Shown: in pieces, positions 36,977 to 45,520 of the stretch | Numbering within the stretch: the stretch's first letter is position 1 | Layout of the letters: each line of letters opens with the position of its first letter | Source: Flexivirga oryzae | GTDB lineage: Bacteria > Actinomycetota > Actinomycetes > Actinomycetales > Dermatophilaceae | Length of the DNA stretch: 64,000 nt | Reading direction: 5' to 3' | Assembly (NCBI RefSeq): GCF_014190805.1 | Contig: NZ_JACHVQ010000001.1 | Location: forward strand, 2,356,001-2,420,000 | Notes under the pieces: model-generated | Seen by the model: the letters and a program-made list of their open reading frames with translations, nothing else | The model's database searches: none | What the model was told of the DNA's origin: nothing | Program-made: the position numbers and the translations under genes

Positions 36977-37189
36977 GTGACTACAGCAGTTGCCCAAACC
37001 TTGACCGCGTCCGATCGCTGCGACCGCTGTGGCGCCCAGGCATTCATCCGCGCTCGTCTCGGCTCCGGCCAGGATCTGCTCTTCTGCGCCCACCACGGCC
37101 GCGAGCACCTGGACAAGCTGCGCGAGATCGCCGAAGAAGTGATCGACGAGACCGATCGCCTGCACAGCGAGCCGACGATCGAGGTCTGA
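36977..37189 (+). CDS. DUF7455 small protein
   Basis: A 70-residue conserved actinobacterial protein with a zinc-ribbon-like arrangement: SDRCDRCGAQAFIRARL (two cysteines) and LLFCAHHGREHLDKL (Cys and His). The family is usually found near topoisomerase and sigma genes; function unknown. GTG 36977 was preferred to ATG 36968 because AGAGG lies 8-12 nt before it and the resulting N-terminus (MTTAVAQTLT) is typical. A strong terminator follows. Confidence 0.8.
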   Translation: MTTAVAQTLTASDRCDRCGAQAFIRARLGSGQDLLFCAHHGREHLDKLREIAEEVIDETDRLHSEPTIEV

Positions 37190-37210
37190 GTCGAGCCCAA
37201 CCGACCGCGG

Positions 37211-37245
37211 AAAGGGCGGCGCGCCATGGCGGCGCGCCGCCCTTT
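37211..37245 (+). terminator. Rho-independent-type terminator
   Basis: A perfect 15-bp inverted repeat AAAGGGCGGCGCGCC / GGCGCGCCGCCCTTT with a 5-nt loop lies 21 nt after the stop of the small DUF7455 gene. The stem ends in TTTCG rather than a long U-run, which is usual for actinobacterial terminators. Confidence 0.85.
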
Positions 37246-37284
37246 CGCGTCGGTCCGGGCCGATCCCTGGGCTAGGTTTCCCCC

Positions 37285-37764
37285 GTGGACGCTGTGACGG
37301 TGCTGGCCGGCCTGATGATCGTGGTGGGCATCCTCGGGCTGATCATCCCGGTGCTGCCGGGGCTGTTGCTGTGCCTCGCGGGCGTGCTGCTGTGGGCCTG
37401 GCACGTGGGCAGCGCCCTGTCCTGGACGATCTTCGGCTGCTGCGTGGCGGTCGCCGCGGTGGGCTGGGTGGTGCAGTTCCTGGTGCCGAACAAGCGCCTG
37501 AAGGAGGCGGGCGTGCCGGGGGTCGCCAAGCTCGCCGGCGTCGCGGGCGCCGCCATCGGCTTCTTCGTCATCCCGTATGTCGGACTGTTCGTCGGGTTCC
37601 CGGTCGGGGTCTTCGCGGCGGAGCAGGTGCGGCTGCGTGACTCGGGGCGGGCCTGGACGTCGACGAAGGCAGCGGTGAAGGCGGTGCTCACCAGCATCGG
37701 CATCGAGCTCGCGGCGGCCGTGCTGGTCTCGTGGATCTGGGTCGTGGGGGTCGTGCTCAGCTGA
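37285..37764 (+). CDS. DUF456 family membrane protein
   Basis: A 159-residue membrane protein with two hydrophobic N-terminal segments (about 5-35), a conserved central loop VGWVVQFLVPNKRLKEAGVPG, a glycine-rich helix (GVAGAAIGFFVIPYVGLFVGFPVG) and a final membrane helix. DUF456 proteins have no assigned function. The GTG start has TAGGTT exactly 6 nt upstream (37273-37278), so the transcript is probably leaderless. Confidence 0.82.
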   Translation: MDAVTVLAGLMIVVGILGLIIPVLPGLLLCLAGVLLWAWHVGSALSWTIFGCCVAVAAVGWVVQFLVPNKRLKEAGVPGVAKLAGVAGAAIGFFVIPYVGLFVGFPVGVFAAEQVRLRDSGRAWTSTKAAVKAVLTSIGIELAAAVLVSWIWVVGVVLS

Positions 37765-37794
37765 CGCGCGCGCAGCGGGCGGCGGGGCGCGGAC

Positions 37795-38190
37795 TCACCA
37801 ACCCTGGCCGCGGCGGCGGTCCCAGCGCTCCTCGAGGCGCTGCATGAAGCTGCCGTTGTTGCGTGACTGCCGCTTCGGGTGTGCCGCGCTGACCGACCCG
37901 TCGTCCTGAACCGTGCCGAAGTCGCGCAGGCTCGCGGGTTTGAAGGCGTAGGCCGCACCGGCGACCATCACCACGAAGCCCACCACGCCCAACCAGATCT
38001 GCGTGATCGCCATGCCGACGATGACGAGTCCGAGGCCTACGACGAGGCCACACACGCCGACCGCGATACGACGCCGCAGGCGGCTTCGACCCGGATGGGC
38101 GACCATGTGCGACGCAAACTTGGGGTCCTCCACCTTGAGCGCCTGCTCCATCTGGTCGAGTAGGCGCTGCTCGTGCTCCGAAAGCGGCAC
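37795..38190 (-). CDS. DUF3040 membrane protein
   Basis: A 131-residue protein starting VPLSEHEQRLLDQMEQAL, the DUF3040 signature, followed by basic residues and two transmembrane helices (about 52-72 and 74-94), then a basic tail. It is typical of the actinobacterial mra/dcw region (Rv2169c-like), function unknown. GTG 38190 has GGGAGG 5 nt upstream. A longer start at 38223 is not supported. Confidence 0.88.
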   Translation of the reverse strand: MPLSEHEQRLLDQMEQALKVEDPKFASHMVAHPGRSRLRRRIAVGVCGLVVGLGLVIVGMAITQIWLGVVGFVVMVAGAAYAFKPASLRDFGTVQDDGSVSAAHPKRQSRNNGSFMQRLEERWDRRRGQGW

Positions 38191-38443
38191 GTTGACCTCC
38201 CAAAGTCCGTCGGTCGCCACCACGCGGCGACCGGTCCGCCAGCTGATCGCCGACTGATCTCGATACCAGGATAGTTCGCCACTCTACGTGACGGTAGGTG
38301 CCCACCGATCAGACGGCCAAAACAACCGCCGTCACCGAGGTCGACACCACTCCTGGGACGAGACCAGCCCCCGACCGGATCCCATTGTCTCGCGTCAGCT
38401 TAAACGTCTCCCTCGGGGTGTGGTGCCGAACGGACCGACCTGT

Positions 38444-38881
38444 TCACCCGGCGTTGGTCGGTGCGACACAGGCGGTGAACGACTCGACCATCGGCAGCCC
38501 GAGGTGCGCCAGCACCAGCTCGAGGAACGCCTCCACCTGCCGGACCAGGTCGTCGGCCTCCCGCGTGGACAGCAGCAGCGCACCGGTCTCCACCTGGCCG
38601 CGCCGTCGCGCGGTGCCGGCGAAGAAGTCCGCCCACTCGGCGAGCTCGGGAGCGACACCGGGCAGCACGGCCCACACGTTGCGTGGCCCGGAGCGGGGAG
38701 TGCGTCGCGCGTCTGCCGCGAGGACCGCGGCAGCGGCCCGCAGCGCGGCGAGGTGCGCGAGCCGGTAGCGCTCCTCGGCCGTCTCGGCATGACAGGCCTG
38801 CAGCAGGCCGATCCGCGTGCGGTCGACCAGGTCGAGCACGGTGGCCGCGACCGGCGCGGGCGAGACGGGGTGAGCTGACAT
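38444..38881 (-). CDS. SAV_6107 family HEPN domain protein
   Basis: A 145-residue helical protein of the SAV_6107 HEPN family. Conserved text includes LLQACHAETAEERYRLAHLAALRA and SGPRNVWAVLPGVAPELAEWA. HEPN folds are often RNases, but the R-x4-6-H motif was not identified here, so no activity is claimed. The ATG 38881 follows AGGAGG. The 253-bp gap to the left (38191-38443) contains no gene that I can recognise. Confidence 0.85.
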   Translation of the reverse strand: MSAHPVSPAPVAATVLDLVDRTRIGLLQACHAETAEERYRLAHLAALRAAAAVLAADARRTPRSGPRNVWAVLPGVAPELAEWADFFAGTARRRGQVETGALLLSTREADDLVRQVEAFLELVLAHLGLPMVESFTACVAPTNAG

Positions 38882-38967
38882 GCGGTCCTCCTCGAGTGAC
38901 AGAAGATCGAAACTGTGTTCGATTCGTTCCTCGAGGTTACCGGTCTCCACCGACAACGCCGCGCCGG

Positions 38968-39855
38968 TCAGACCAGGCTCACCTGCCGGAGGTTGGCGAA
39001 GACCTCCAGGGTCGCCGTCGACTTGTTCATCGTCATGAAGTGCAGTCCGGGAGCACCCTCCCGCAGCAGCCGCTGCGAGTGCTCGGTGCAGATGGCGATG
39101 CCCTCCCGGCGCACAGCCACGGGGTCGTCACCGGCGTCCGCGATGCGCCGGACCACGTCCTGCGCCAGCGGCTGCCCGTTGAGCTCGGTGAGCCGTTGCA
39201 GCTGCCCCGGCGCGGTGACCGGCAGCAACCCCGGGATCACGGGCATGGTGCAGCCGCGCCGGTCCAGCAGGTCCCGCAACCGCAGATAGGCGTCCACGTC
39301 GGTGATCATCTGGGTGATCGCGAACGCCGCACCCGCCTCCGCCTTGCGCACCAGGCTGTCGGCGTCCTGCTCGAGGGAGGTGGACTCCGGGTGCTTGTCC
39401 GGGAACGCCGCCACGCCCACCGTGAAGTCGCCGAGCGATCGCACGAGCGCCACCAGCTGGTCCGCGTGGTCGAGGCCCTCCGGGTGCGCCTCCCACACCG
39501 ACGACGGGCCACCGGGCGGGTCGCCGCGCAGGGCCAGGACGTTGCGGATGCCGACGGCGGCATACTCCCCCACGACCCGGCGCAGCTCCGACACCGACGA
39601 GCCGACGCAGGTCAGGTGCGCCATGGTGCGCAGGGTCGTCTCCTGCTCGATCCGCCCGGTGATGCGCACCGTGCGGTCGCGCGTCGAACCGCCCGCGCCG
39701 TACGTCACCGACACGAAGGTCGGGTGCAACTGCTCCAATCGCCGCACGGAGTTCCAGAGCACGGCCTCCGCGCGCTCGCTTCGCGGCGGCATGAACTCGA
39801 AGCTGAAGGACGGGCCTTCCTCCGCCAGCAGCTCCGGGATGGGGCGCGTCGTCAT
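38968..39855 (-). CDS. metF: Methylenetetrahydrofolate reductase
   Basis: A 295-residue flavoprotein that makes 5-methyltetrahydrofolate for methionine synthesis. Family motifs are FSFEFMPPR (with the catalytic Glu), VSVTYGAGGS (about 45-54), LALRGDPP (about 110-117) and AFAITQMITDVDAY (about 170-183). It is slightly shorter than E. coli MetF, as is usual for actinobacteria. The ATG 39855 gives the expected N-terminus; the longer frame upstream runs into the divergent prenyl synthase gene. Confidence 0.9.
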   Translation of the reverse strand: MTTRPIPELLAEEGPSFSFEFMPPRSERAEAVLWNSVRRLEQLHPTFVSVTYGAGGSTRDRTVRITGRIEQETTLRTMAHLTCVGSSVSELRRVVGEYAAVGIRNVLALRGDPPGGPSSVWEAHPEGLDHADQLVALVRSLGDFTVGVAAFPDKHPESTSLEQDADSLVRKAEAGAAFAITQMITDVDAYLRLRDLLDRRGCTMPVIPGLLPVTAPGQLQRLTELNGQPLAQDVVRRIADAGDDPVAVRREGIAICTEHSQRLLREGAPGLHFMTMNKSTATLEVFANLRQVSLV

Positions 39856-39956
39856 GCCACTCAGCTTACGGACCGGTACGCCGACTACGCTCGATGCGAT
39901 CACCATCCGGTACATCGACTGCGCTCGCGCGATCACCAGTGGAAGGGACAACCGTC

Positions 39957-41036
39957 GTGCCCACCGCGGACCTTGAGGACCTGCGCTCCCGGATCCAGCA
40001 CGCACTCGACCAGGAGCGCCGCACCCAGGAGGCCATCCTCGCGCCGCTCGGTCCGGAGATGACCGATCTGCTCGACGCGGTGTTCGCTCTGCTCAAGGGC
40101 GGCAAACGGCTGCGCGCCGGCTTCTTCTACTGGGGTTACCGGGCCGCCGGCGGTCCCGACTCGGACGCGTTGGTGCGGGCGGCGATGTCGCTCGAGGTCT
40201 TCCAGGCGGCGGCGCTGCTGCACGACGACGTGATGGACGACTCCGACGTCCGCAGGGGTATGCCGTCAGCGCATCGCCGGCTGGCGGCCGTCCACCGCGA
40301 GCGCGGCCTGGCCGGTGACGCCGACCGCTTCGGGGTGGCCGGCGCCATCCTCGCCGGCGACCTCTGCCTGAACTGGACCGACGAGATCTACTCCACGAGC
40401 GGGCTGGCGAGCGAGGAACTCGTGCGCGGCCGCCGGGTGCTGGACACCATGCGCACCCAGTTGATGGGCGGGCAGTACCTCGACGTCGTGGAGGCCGGTC
40501 AGACGTGGGACGACCTGCCCACCGAGGAACGCGTCGCCCGGGCGCGCCGGGTGATCCGCTACAAGAGCGCGAAATACACCATCGAGCACCCCTTGCTGAT
40601 CGGGGCGTCCTGCGCCGGGGCCGACCACGGGACGCTGGCCGCCCTGTCCGACTACGGCCTCGCGCTCGGCGAGGCGTTCCAGTTGCGTGACGACCTGCTC
40701 GGCGTGTTCGGTGACCCCGAACGGACCGGCAAGCCGGCCGGCGACGATCTGCGGGAGGGCAAGCGGACGGTCCTGATCGCCTTCACCCTGGAGGGCATGG
40801 ACCCGGCGGACCTGCGCCGCTTCCGGGCGGTGTTCGGCACCGCGGACCTGTCCGCCGCCGACCTCGCCTGGCTGCGCGAGCAGTGCGTGCGCTCGGGCGC
40901 GGTCGACCAGACCGAGAAGCTCATCACCGCGCAGGCCGACGCCGCCCGCCGGGCACTGGACGGGGCGGGGCTCACCGACCACGGCCGGGCCGCACTGCTC
41001 GAACTCATCGACGTCTCCACGGCCCGCTCGTCGTGA
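39957..41036 (+). CDS. crtE: Geranylgeranyl diphosphate synthase
   Basis: A 359-residue polyprenyl synthetase. The first Asp-rich motif is LLHDDVMDDSDVRRG (about 89-103) and the second is LRDDLLGVFGDPE (about 243-255). It should supply GGPP to the adjoining carotenoid genes. From its place next to metF it is the counterpart of the mycobacterial idsA2 gene. The GTG 39957 has GGAAGGGA 8 nt upstream. It ends in a GTGA overlap with crtI. Confidence 0.88.
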   Translation: MPTADLEDLRSRIQHALDQERRTQEAILAPLGPEMTDLLDAVFALLKGGKRLRAGFFYWGYRAAGGPDSDALVRAAMSLEVFQAAALLHDDVMDDSDVRRGMPSAHRRLAAVHRERGLAGDADRFGVAGAILAGDLCLNWTDEIYSTSGLASEELVRGRRVLDTMRTQLMGGQYLDVVEAGQTWDDLPTEERVARARRVIRYKSAKYTIEHPLLIGASCAGADHGTLAALSDYGLALGEAFQLRDDLLGVFGDPERTGKPAGDDLREGKRTVLIAFTLEGMDPADLRRFRAVFGTADLSAADLAWLREQCVRSGAVDQTEKLITAQADAARRALDGAGLTDHGRAALLELIDVSTARSS

Positions 41037-42499
41037 CCCCGGGGCCCGGCGGGCCCCGGACCGCGGTCGTCGTCGGTGCCGGGCTGGCGGGACTGTCCGC
41101 GGCCCTGCACCTGTGCGGCGCGGGTGTCGACGTGACGCTCCTCGAGGCCGAGGACGCCGCCGGCGGGCGCTGCCCGGACGTGGCCGCCGACGGATACCGG
41201 CTGGAGCTCGGTCCGACGGTGCTCACCGAGACCCACCTGCTGGAGTCGGTGTTCGCGGCGGTCGGCGAGTCGATGGCGGACCGGCTGACGCTGGTCGATC
41301 TCGATCCTGCGTACGTCGCGCACTTCCCGGGCGGCGAGGTCCTGCCGATGCACACCGACCCGGACCGCATGCACCGGGCCGTCGCCGACTTCGCGGGCGA
41401 GCGGGAGGCGGCCGGCTACGACCGGTTCGTGCGCCGGGTGCAGCGGATGTACGACGTCGAGATGCCGCACTTCATCGACCGCAACCTCGACGGTGTCCCC
41501 TCACTGGTCCGGCCGTCGCTCGGGCGGTTGGCCGCGCTGCGCGGCTTCGGCCGCCTCGACCGGCTGATCGGCTCGCACTTCCGCGACGAGCGCCTCCGGC
41601 AGGCGTTCAGCTTCCAGTCGTTGTATGTCGGGGTGCCACCCGATCGAGCGCGAGGGATGTTCGCCGTCGTCAGCGCCATGGACCTGGTGCACGGCGTCCG
41701 CTACCCACTGGGCGGCATGCACGCGATCGTGCGCGCCCTGGTCCGGGTGGCACAGCAGCACGGCGTCGAGCTGCGCCTGGGCGAACGGGTGACGGCGGTC
41801 CGACCGGCTCACGGCGGTTACGACGTGTCGACCACATCCCGCAGCATGCACGTCGACGCGGTCGTGCTCACCTGCGAACCATCCTGCGCTGCAACGCTTC
41901 TCGCCGACCCGACGGCGGCACGACCGGTGTCGACGCCGTCGCCGAGTTGTGTCCTGCTGGCCGCGGGCGTGCCGTCCGGACTCGCCGGCACCGGGCACCA
42001 TCACGTGCACTTCGGCCGGTCCCTGCAGGGAGCGCTGGACGACCTCACCGCGGGCCGCCCGATGCGCGACCCCAGCTTCCTGGTGTCCGTGCCCACCCGG
42101 ACCGACCCGTCCCTGGCGCCGGCGGGCGGCGACGTGCTCTACGCGCTCTTCCCGACACCGGCGCAGCACGGACCCGGCGCCGCACTCGACTGGGCTGCGC
42201 TGCGTGCCCCGTACCGCGACCACATGCTCCGGCGGCTCAGCACGGCCGGTTATGCCGTCGACGACCTGGTGGGCGAACACCTGCTGACGCCCGCGGACTG
42301 GACGGCGCGCGGGCTTCCCTGGGGCACACCGTTCTCCGCGGCGCACACGTTCCGGCAGAGCGGACCGTTCCGCCAGCCGAACCGGCTCGGTCCGCGGCTC
42401 GCCCTCGCCGGGTCGGGCACCACACCGGGCATCGGCGTGCCGATGGTCCTGATCAGCGGTCGCCTCGCGGCGGACCGGGTGCTGTCGCAGCATGGCTGA
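41033..42499 (+). CDS. crtI: Phytoene desaturase
   Basis: A 488-residue FAD enzyme converting phytoene to lycopene or neurosporene. The dinucleotide fold is AVVVGAGLAGLSAALHL (about 11-27), followed by the CrtI substrate region PTVLTETHLLESVF, and the C-terminal FAD motif LALAGSGTTPGIGVPMVLISGR. The start is a GTG that overlaps the crtE stop (GTGA), so it is translationally coupled. It ends 8 bp inside crtB. Confidence 0.88.
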   Translation: MTPGPGGPRTAVVVGAGLAGLSAALHLCGAGVDVTLLEAEDAAGGRCPDVAADGYRLELGPTVLTETHLLESVFAAVGESMADRLTLVDLDPAYVAHFPGGEVLPMHTDPDRMHRAVADFAGEREAAGYDRFVRRVQRMYDVEMPHFIDRNLDGVPSLVRPSLGRLAALRGFGRLDRLIGSHFRDERLRQAFSFQSLYVGVPPDRARGMFAVVSAMDLVHGVRYPLGGMHAIVRALVRVAQQHGVELRLGERVTAVRPAHGGYDVSTTSRSMHVDAVVLTCEPSCAATLLADPTAARPVSTPSPSCVLLAAGVPSGLAGTGHHHVHFGRSLQGALDDLTAGRPMRDPSFLVSVPTRTDPSLAPAGGDVLYALFPTPAQHGPGAALDWAALRAPYRDHMLRRLSTAGYAVDDLVGEHLLTPADWTARGLPWGTPFSAAHTFRQSGPFRQPNRLGPRLALAGSGTTPGIGVPMVLISGRLAADRVLSQHG

Positions 42500-43388
42500 G
42501 CTTCGGGCGGCCTACCGCAGGTGCCGCGAGATCAACGCCCGGCACGGCAGATCGTTCTACCGGGCGACCAGCCTGCTGCCGCCGGCCCGCCGCCCGCACG
42601 TGTGGGCCCTGTATGCCGTGGCGCGTCACAGCGACGATCTGGTCGACCACCCGCAGTTCGGCACCGATCCGTCGATCACCTTGCGGCAGTGGGAGATCCA
42701 GGTGCTCGATGCGGTGTCGAAGTCGGTCCGGCCCGCCGACCCCGTGCTGCTGGCACTGCAGCACACGGTGCGCGAGTTCGACATACCCACAACGCTTTTC
42801 GAGCAGTTCTTCGCGTCCATGCGAAGCGACCTGACCACGACCCGCTACGACCGGTGGCAGGACCTGCGCGCCTACATGAGCGGCAGCGCCGCAGCGATCG
42901 GGAAGATGACGGCGCCGATCCTCGGCGGCGACGCGTCGAGCCTGCGCTTCGCGGCGGCGCTCGGTGAGGCGTTCCAGTTGACCAACTTCATCCGGGACGT
43001 TGCCGAGGATTGGCAACGCGGCCGGATCTACCTGCCGCTGGAGGATTTCCGCGCCTGCGGTCTGACCGTCGACGAGCTGGGCAGCTGTGTCGCCACCGGC
43101 ACGAGCAGTGCCGCGCTCCGCCGCGTGATCGCGCAGGAGGTCGACCGTGCTCGCGGGTTGTATGCCGCCGCCGAGCCGGGTCTTCTCGAGGTCGACCCGG
43201 TCGTCCGGCCGTGCCTGCGTGCGGCGTTCGGTCTCTACAGCGCGATCCTCGACACGATCGAGCGGGCCGACTTCGAGGTCTGCCGCGGCCGGACCGTCGT
43301 ACCGACCCGGCACCGCGCGTTCGTCGTCACCCGCTCGCTGAGTGCCCGCCATCCCGCGCGCACCACCACCGCCACGAGACGATCGTGA
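42492..43388 (+). CDS. crtB: Phytoene synthase
   Basis: A 298-residue squalene/phytoene synthase that condenses two GGPP. The first Asp-rich motif is RHSDDLVDH (about 48-56), and the second is TNFIRDVAEDWQRGRIYLP (about 160-178). It starts inside crtI. Its last 62 bp overlap the convergent crtYd gene, so the two mRNAs are complementary at their 3' ends. Confidence 0.88.
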   Translation: MAELRAAYRRCREINARHGRSFYRATSLLPPARRPHVWALYAVARHSDDLVDHPQFGTDPSITLRQWEIQVLDAVSKSVRPADPVLLALQHTVREFDIPTTLFEQFFASMRSDLTTTRYDRWQDLRAYMSGSAAAIGKMTAPILGGDASSLRFAAALGEAFQLTNFIRDVAEDWQRGRIYLPLEDFRACGLTVDELGSCVATGTSSAALRRVIAQEVDRARGLYAAAEPGLLEVDPVVRPCLRAAFGLYSAILDTIERADFEVCRGRTVVPTRHRAFVVTRSLSARHPARTTTATRRS

Positions 43389-43668
43389 GCAGCACCAGCG
43401 CGAACCCGAACCCGACATCCTCCACGGGCGCGTAGCAGAAACGCCAGTCCCCCACGAACTGCTCGTGATTGCCGCCGAGAATGGCCGCGTCGTCATACGT
43501 CACGATGCGGCGGCCGGTCAGCCAGCCGTTGACCGCGAGCTGCCCGACGAAGCAGATCGCGTACGAGATCCACCACTGCCGGGTGAGCACGACACGGGTG
43601 CGGACGACGACCAGGTCGAGCAGCAGCGCCACGACGACGGCGACGGCCGACAGCAGGGTGTAACTCAT
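43327..43668 (-). CDS. crtYd: Lycopene cyclase domain protein (CrtYd-type)
   Basis: A 113-residue membrane protein with three hydrophobic segments and the APVEDVGFGFALVLLT motif (about 79-94), the second half of heterodimeric lycopene cyclases. The partner lies directly upstream with a 4-bp overlap. Together they cyclise lycopene or an elongated C50 precursor; no elongase (crtEb) is in the window. The stop lies inside crtB. Confidence 0.83.
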   Translation of the reverse strand: MSYTLLSAVAVVVALLLDLVVVRTRVVLTRQWWISYAICFVGQLAVNGWLTGRRIVTYDDAAILGGNHEQFVGDWRFCYAPVEDVGFGFALVLLTIVSWRWWCARDGGHSASG

Positions 43669-43982
43669 CGTCCGCGCCGCCCCAGCAGGGCACCGACCGC
43701 CTCGTAGCAGGCAATCGCGGCGAAGGGTATGACGACGAAGAACGCCCACTCCTCCACGGGCAGGCCCAGCAGCCGCACGCCGAGGACCTGTCCGACGTCG
43801 AAGTGCCACTGACCGGCTCGCGTCGCGCACACGTCCCACACCACGAAGGGTGCTGCGGCACAGCAGATCGCGACCGCCAGCACCCGGACCCGCCGGACCC
43901 GTTGCAGCCCGAACGCGGGCACCAGCGGCACGGTCACCGCCAGGCACGCGACGAGTGCCGCGGCATACGCCAGGTGGCGCAC
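43665..43982 (-). CDS. crtYc: Lycopene cyclase domain protein (CrtYc-type)
   Basis: A 105-residue protein with three hydrophobic segments and the LPVEEWAFFVVIPF motif (about 74-87), the first half of the heterodimeric cyclase. The GTG start at 43982 is 4 bp after the stop of the Rv2175c-like gene, so the three genes on this strand form a short operon. Confidence 0.83.
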   Translation of the reverse strand: MRHLAYAAALVACLAVTVPLVPAFGLQRVRRVRVLAVAICCAAAPFVVWDVCATRAGQWHFDVGQVLGVRLLGLPVEEWAFFVVIPFAAIACYEAVGALLGRRGR

Positions 43983-43986
43983 GGGC

Positions 43987-44358
43987 TCAGAAGGCGAGCT
44001 CGGACGCGCGCTTGCGCACCTCTGCCTTGCGGTGCGCCCGCAGCATGGTCATCGGGGAACCCTCGATCGGCAGGGTCGGGTCCACGGTGAACAGCCACTC
44101 CAACGCCTCGTCCGGTGACAGGCGGGCGTCGAGCAGCACGGTGATCGTGCCCTCGATGCCGGTGAGCAGGTGGTCGTCCTCGACGAACGCGGCCGGGACG
44201 CACAGCGCGTTGTTGGGACCGACGCGGTGCGCCAGCACGACCTTGTCGTCCACCAGCCGGCGGGCCTGGCGCTGGGTCAGCCCGATCGCGTCCCCGAGCT
44301 CGGGGATCGACAGCCACTCGCCGACCAGGGTCTCCAGATCACTCGCCGCATCAGTCAC
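43987..44358 (-). CDS. Rv2175c-like DNA-binding protein
   Basis: A 123-residue protein matching mycobacterial Rv2175c, a winged-helix DNA-binding protein phosphorylated by PknL. A DNA-binding helix-turn-helix lies in LSIPELGDAIGLTQRQARRL (about 16-35), and the C-terminal part carries LDARLSPDEALEWLFTVD. In mycobacteria the threonine target is near the N-terminus; this cannot be judged here. GTG 44358 has TAGACT 7 nt upstream. The kinase gene is 1.1 kb away on the other strand. Confidence 0.87.
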   Translation of the reverse strand: MTDAASDLETLVGEWLSIPELGDAIGLTQRQARRLVDDKVVLAHRVGPNNALCVPAAFVEDDHLLTGIEGTITVLLDARLSPDEALEWLFTVDPTLPIEGSPMTMLRAHRKAEVRKRASELAF

Positions 44359-44534
44359 GCAGGCGAGTCTAGAAGGGTCGCCCGGTCCGCGATCAGCGCC
44401 CTCGACACGCCTGTCACCTGCGGGTCGGCCACCGCGCAGCGGTGAGCGGCTACTTTGACGACGCGTCACACCTGCCCCAGCTGCCACACCCGGCACATGC
44501 ACCTCGCGCGTGCCGGATGGCGAAGGAGACCCCC

Positions 44535-45452
44535 ATGGCACCGCTCACGACCGGCGCGCCGCTCGTCACCGCGCACGCCATCCACGCCAAGGCCAACACG
44601 CACGCCGACAAGAAGAAGGCCGCCAAGCACACAGCGCCGAAGAAGTCCACGGCGCCGAAGCTGCACCCGCGGCGCAGCACGACGGTCGCCAAGCGCGTCG
44701 TGCGCAGCGCGTCGCCGTACCGCGTGCGACCCGGTGACAACCTGAGCACGATCGCCGTCCGGCACGGCGTGTCCCTCGCGGCGCTGGTCAAGGCGAACCA
44801 CATCGGCGACCCGAACATCATCCTGCGCGGCGCGACGATCCGGATACCGCACAGTGCGACCGCACACCCTGCCGCGGCGCCGAAGCCGGCGACGGCACCG
44901 AAGAAGGCGACGGCACCGAAGAAGGCCACGACGACCAGCCGCAGCAGCCGGCGCAAGCCGGCGACCACCAGACACACCACGGCGCGCAAGCACGCACCCA
45001 CGGCGCACAAGCCGAGGTCCAAGGCGGACGCCACCCGGGCCGCGCTGGCCAAGCGCACGGTCCCGACCCGCACCGAGACCAAGAAGCTGATCGAGCGGAC
45101 CGCGCGACACTACGGCGTCAACCCCCGGCTGGCCCTGGGCATCGGCTGGCAGGAGTCCGGCTGGAACCAGCGGGCGGTGTCACCGGTCAACGCGATCGGC
45201 ACCATGCAGGTCATGCCACAGTCCGGCGAGTGGGCCTCGACGATGGTGGGCCGCCGGCTCGATCTGCTCGACGCCCATGACAACGTCACCGCCGGCGTCA
45301 CGATCCTGCGCTACCTGACCAGCAACTCCAAGGACCTGGATCAGGCCATCGGCGGCTACTACCAGGGCCTCGGCGCCATGCGGGAGTACGGCCCCTACAC
45401 GGACACGCGGCAATACATACGGAACGTACGTGCCCTGATGCACCGTCTCTAG
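44535..45452 (+). CDS. LysM domain / lytic transglycosylase-like protein
   Basis: A 305-residue protein with a LysM domain (YRVRPGDNLSTIAVRHGVSL, about 59-78) and a C-terminal SLT-type lytic transglycosylase domain (GVNPRLALGIGWQESGWNQR with the catalytic Glu, about 195-214; NAIGTMQVMPQSGEWA). They are joined by a long Ala/Lys/Pro/Thr linker. The ATG 44535 follows AAGGAG. No ordinary signal peptide is visible: the first 20 residues are only weakly hydrophobic and lack an N-terminal charge. Its place next to pknL fits cell-wall work. Confidence 0.8.
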   Translation: MAPLTTGAPLVTAHAIHAKANTHADKKKAAKHTAPKKSTAPKLHPRRSTTVAKRVVRSASPYRVRPGDNLSTIAVRHGVSLAALVKANHIGDPNIILRGATIRIPHSATAHPAAAPKPATAPKKATAPKKATTTSRSSRRKPATTRHTTARKHAPTAHKPRSKADATRAALAKRTVPTRTETKKLIERTARHYGVNPRLALGIGWQESGWNQRAVSPVNAIGTMQVMPQSGEWASTMVGRRLDLLDAHDNVTAGVTILRYLTSNSKDLDQAIGGYYQGLGAMREYGPYTDTRQYIRNVRALMHRL

Positions 45453-45461
45453 TAGGAGACG
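45444..45461 (+). terminator. Weak hairpin after the LysM gene
   Basis: The 6-bp stem CGTCTC / GAGACG with a 6-nt loop overlaps the stop of the LysM gene and lies 60 bp before pknL. It has no U-run; a terminator or attenuator role is possible but weakly supported. Confidence 0.35.
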
Positions 45462-45520
45462 ATTCGCCCCATGGCGCGCCGTGGCAGGCGCCTGAAGCAC
45501 GAGGTTCGTAGACTTTGAGC

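Noticed and set aside
38191..38443. Possible small gene or RNA between DUF3040 and the HEPN gene
   Set aside because: No frame with conserved features, no tRNA-like cloverleaf, and no clear terminator or promoter was seen.
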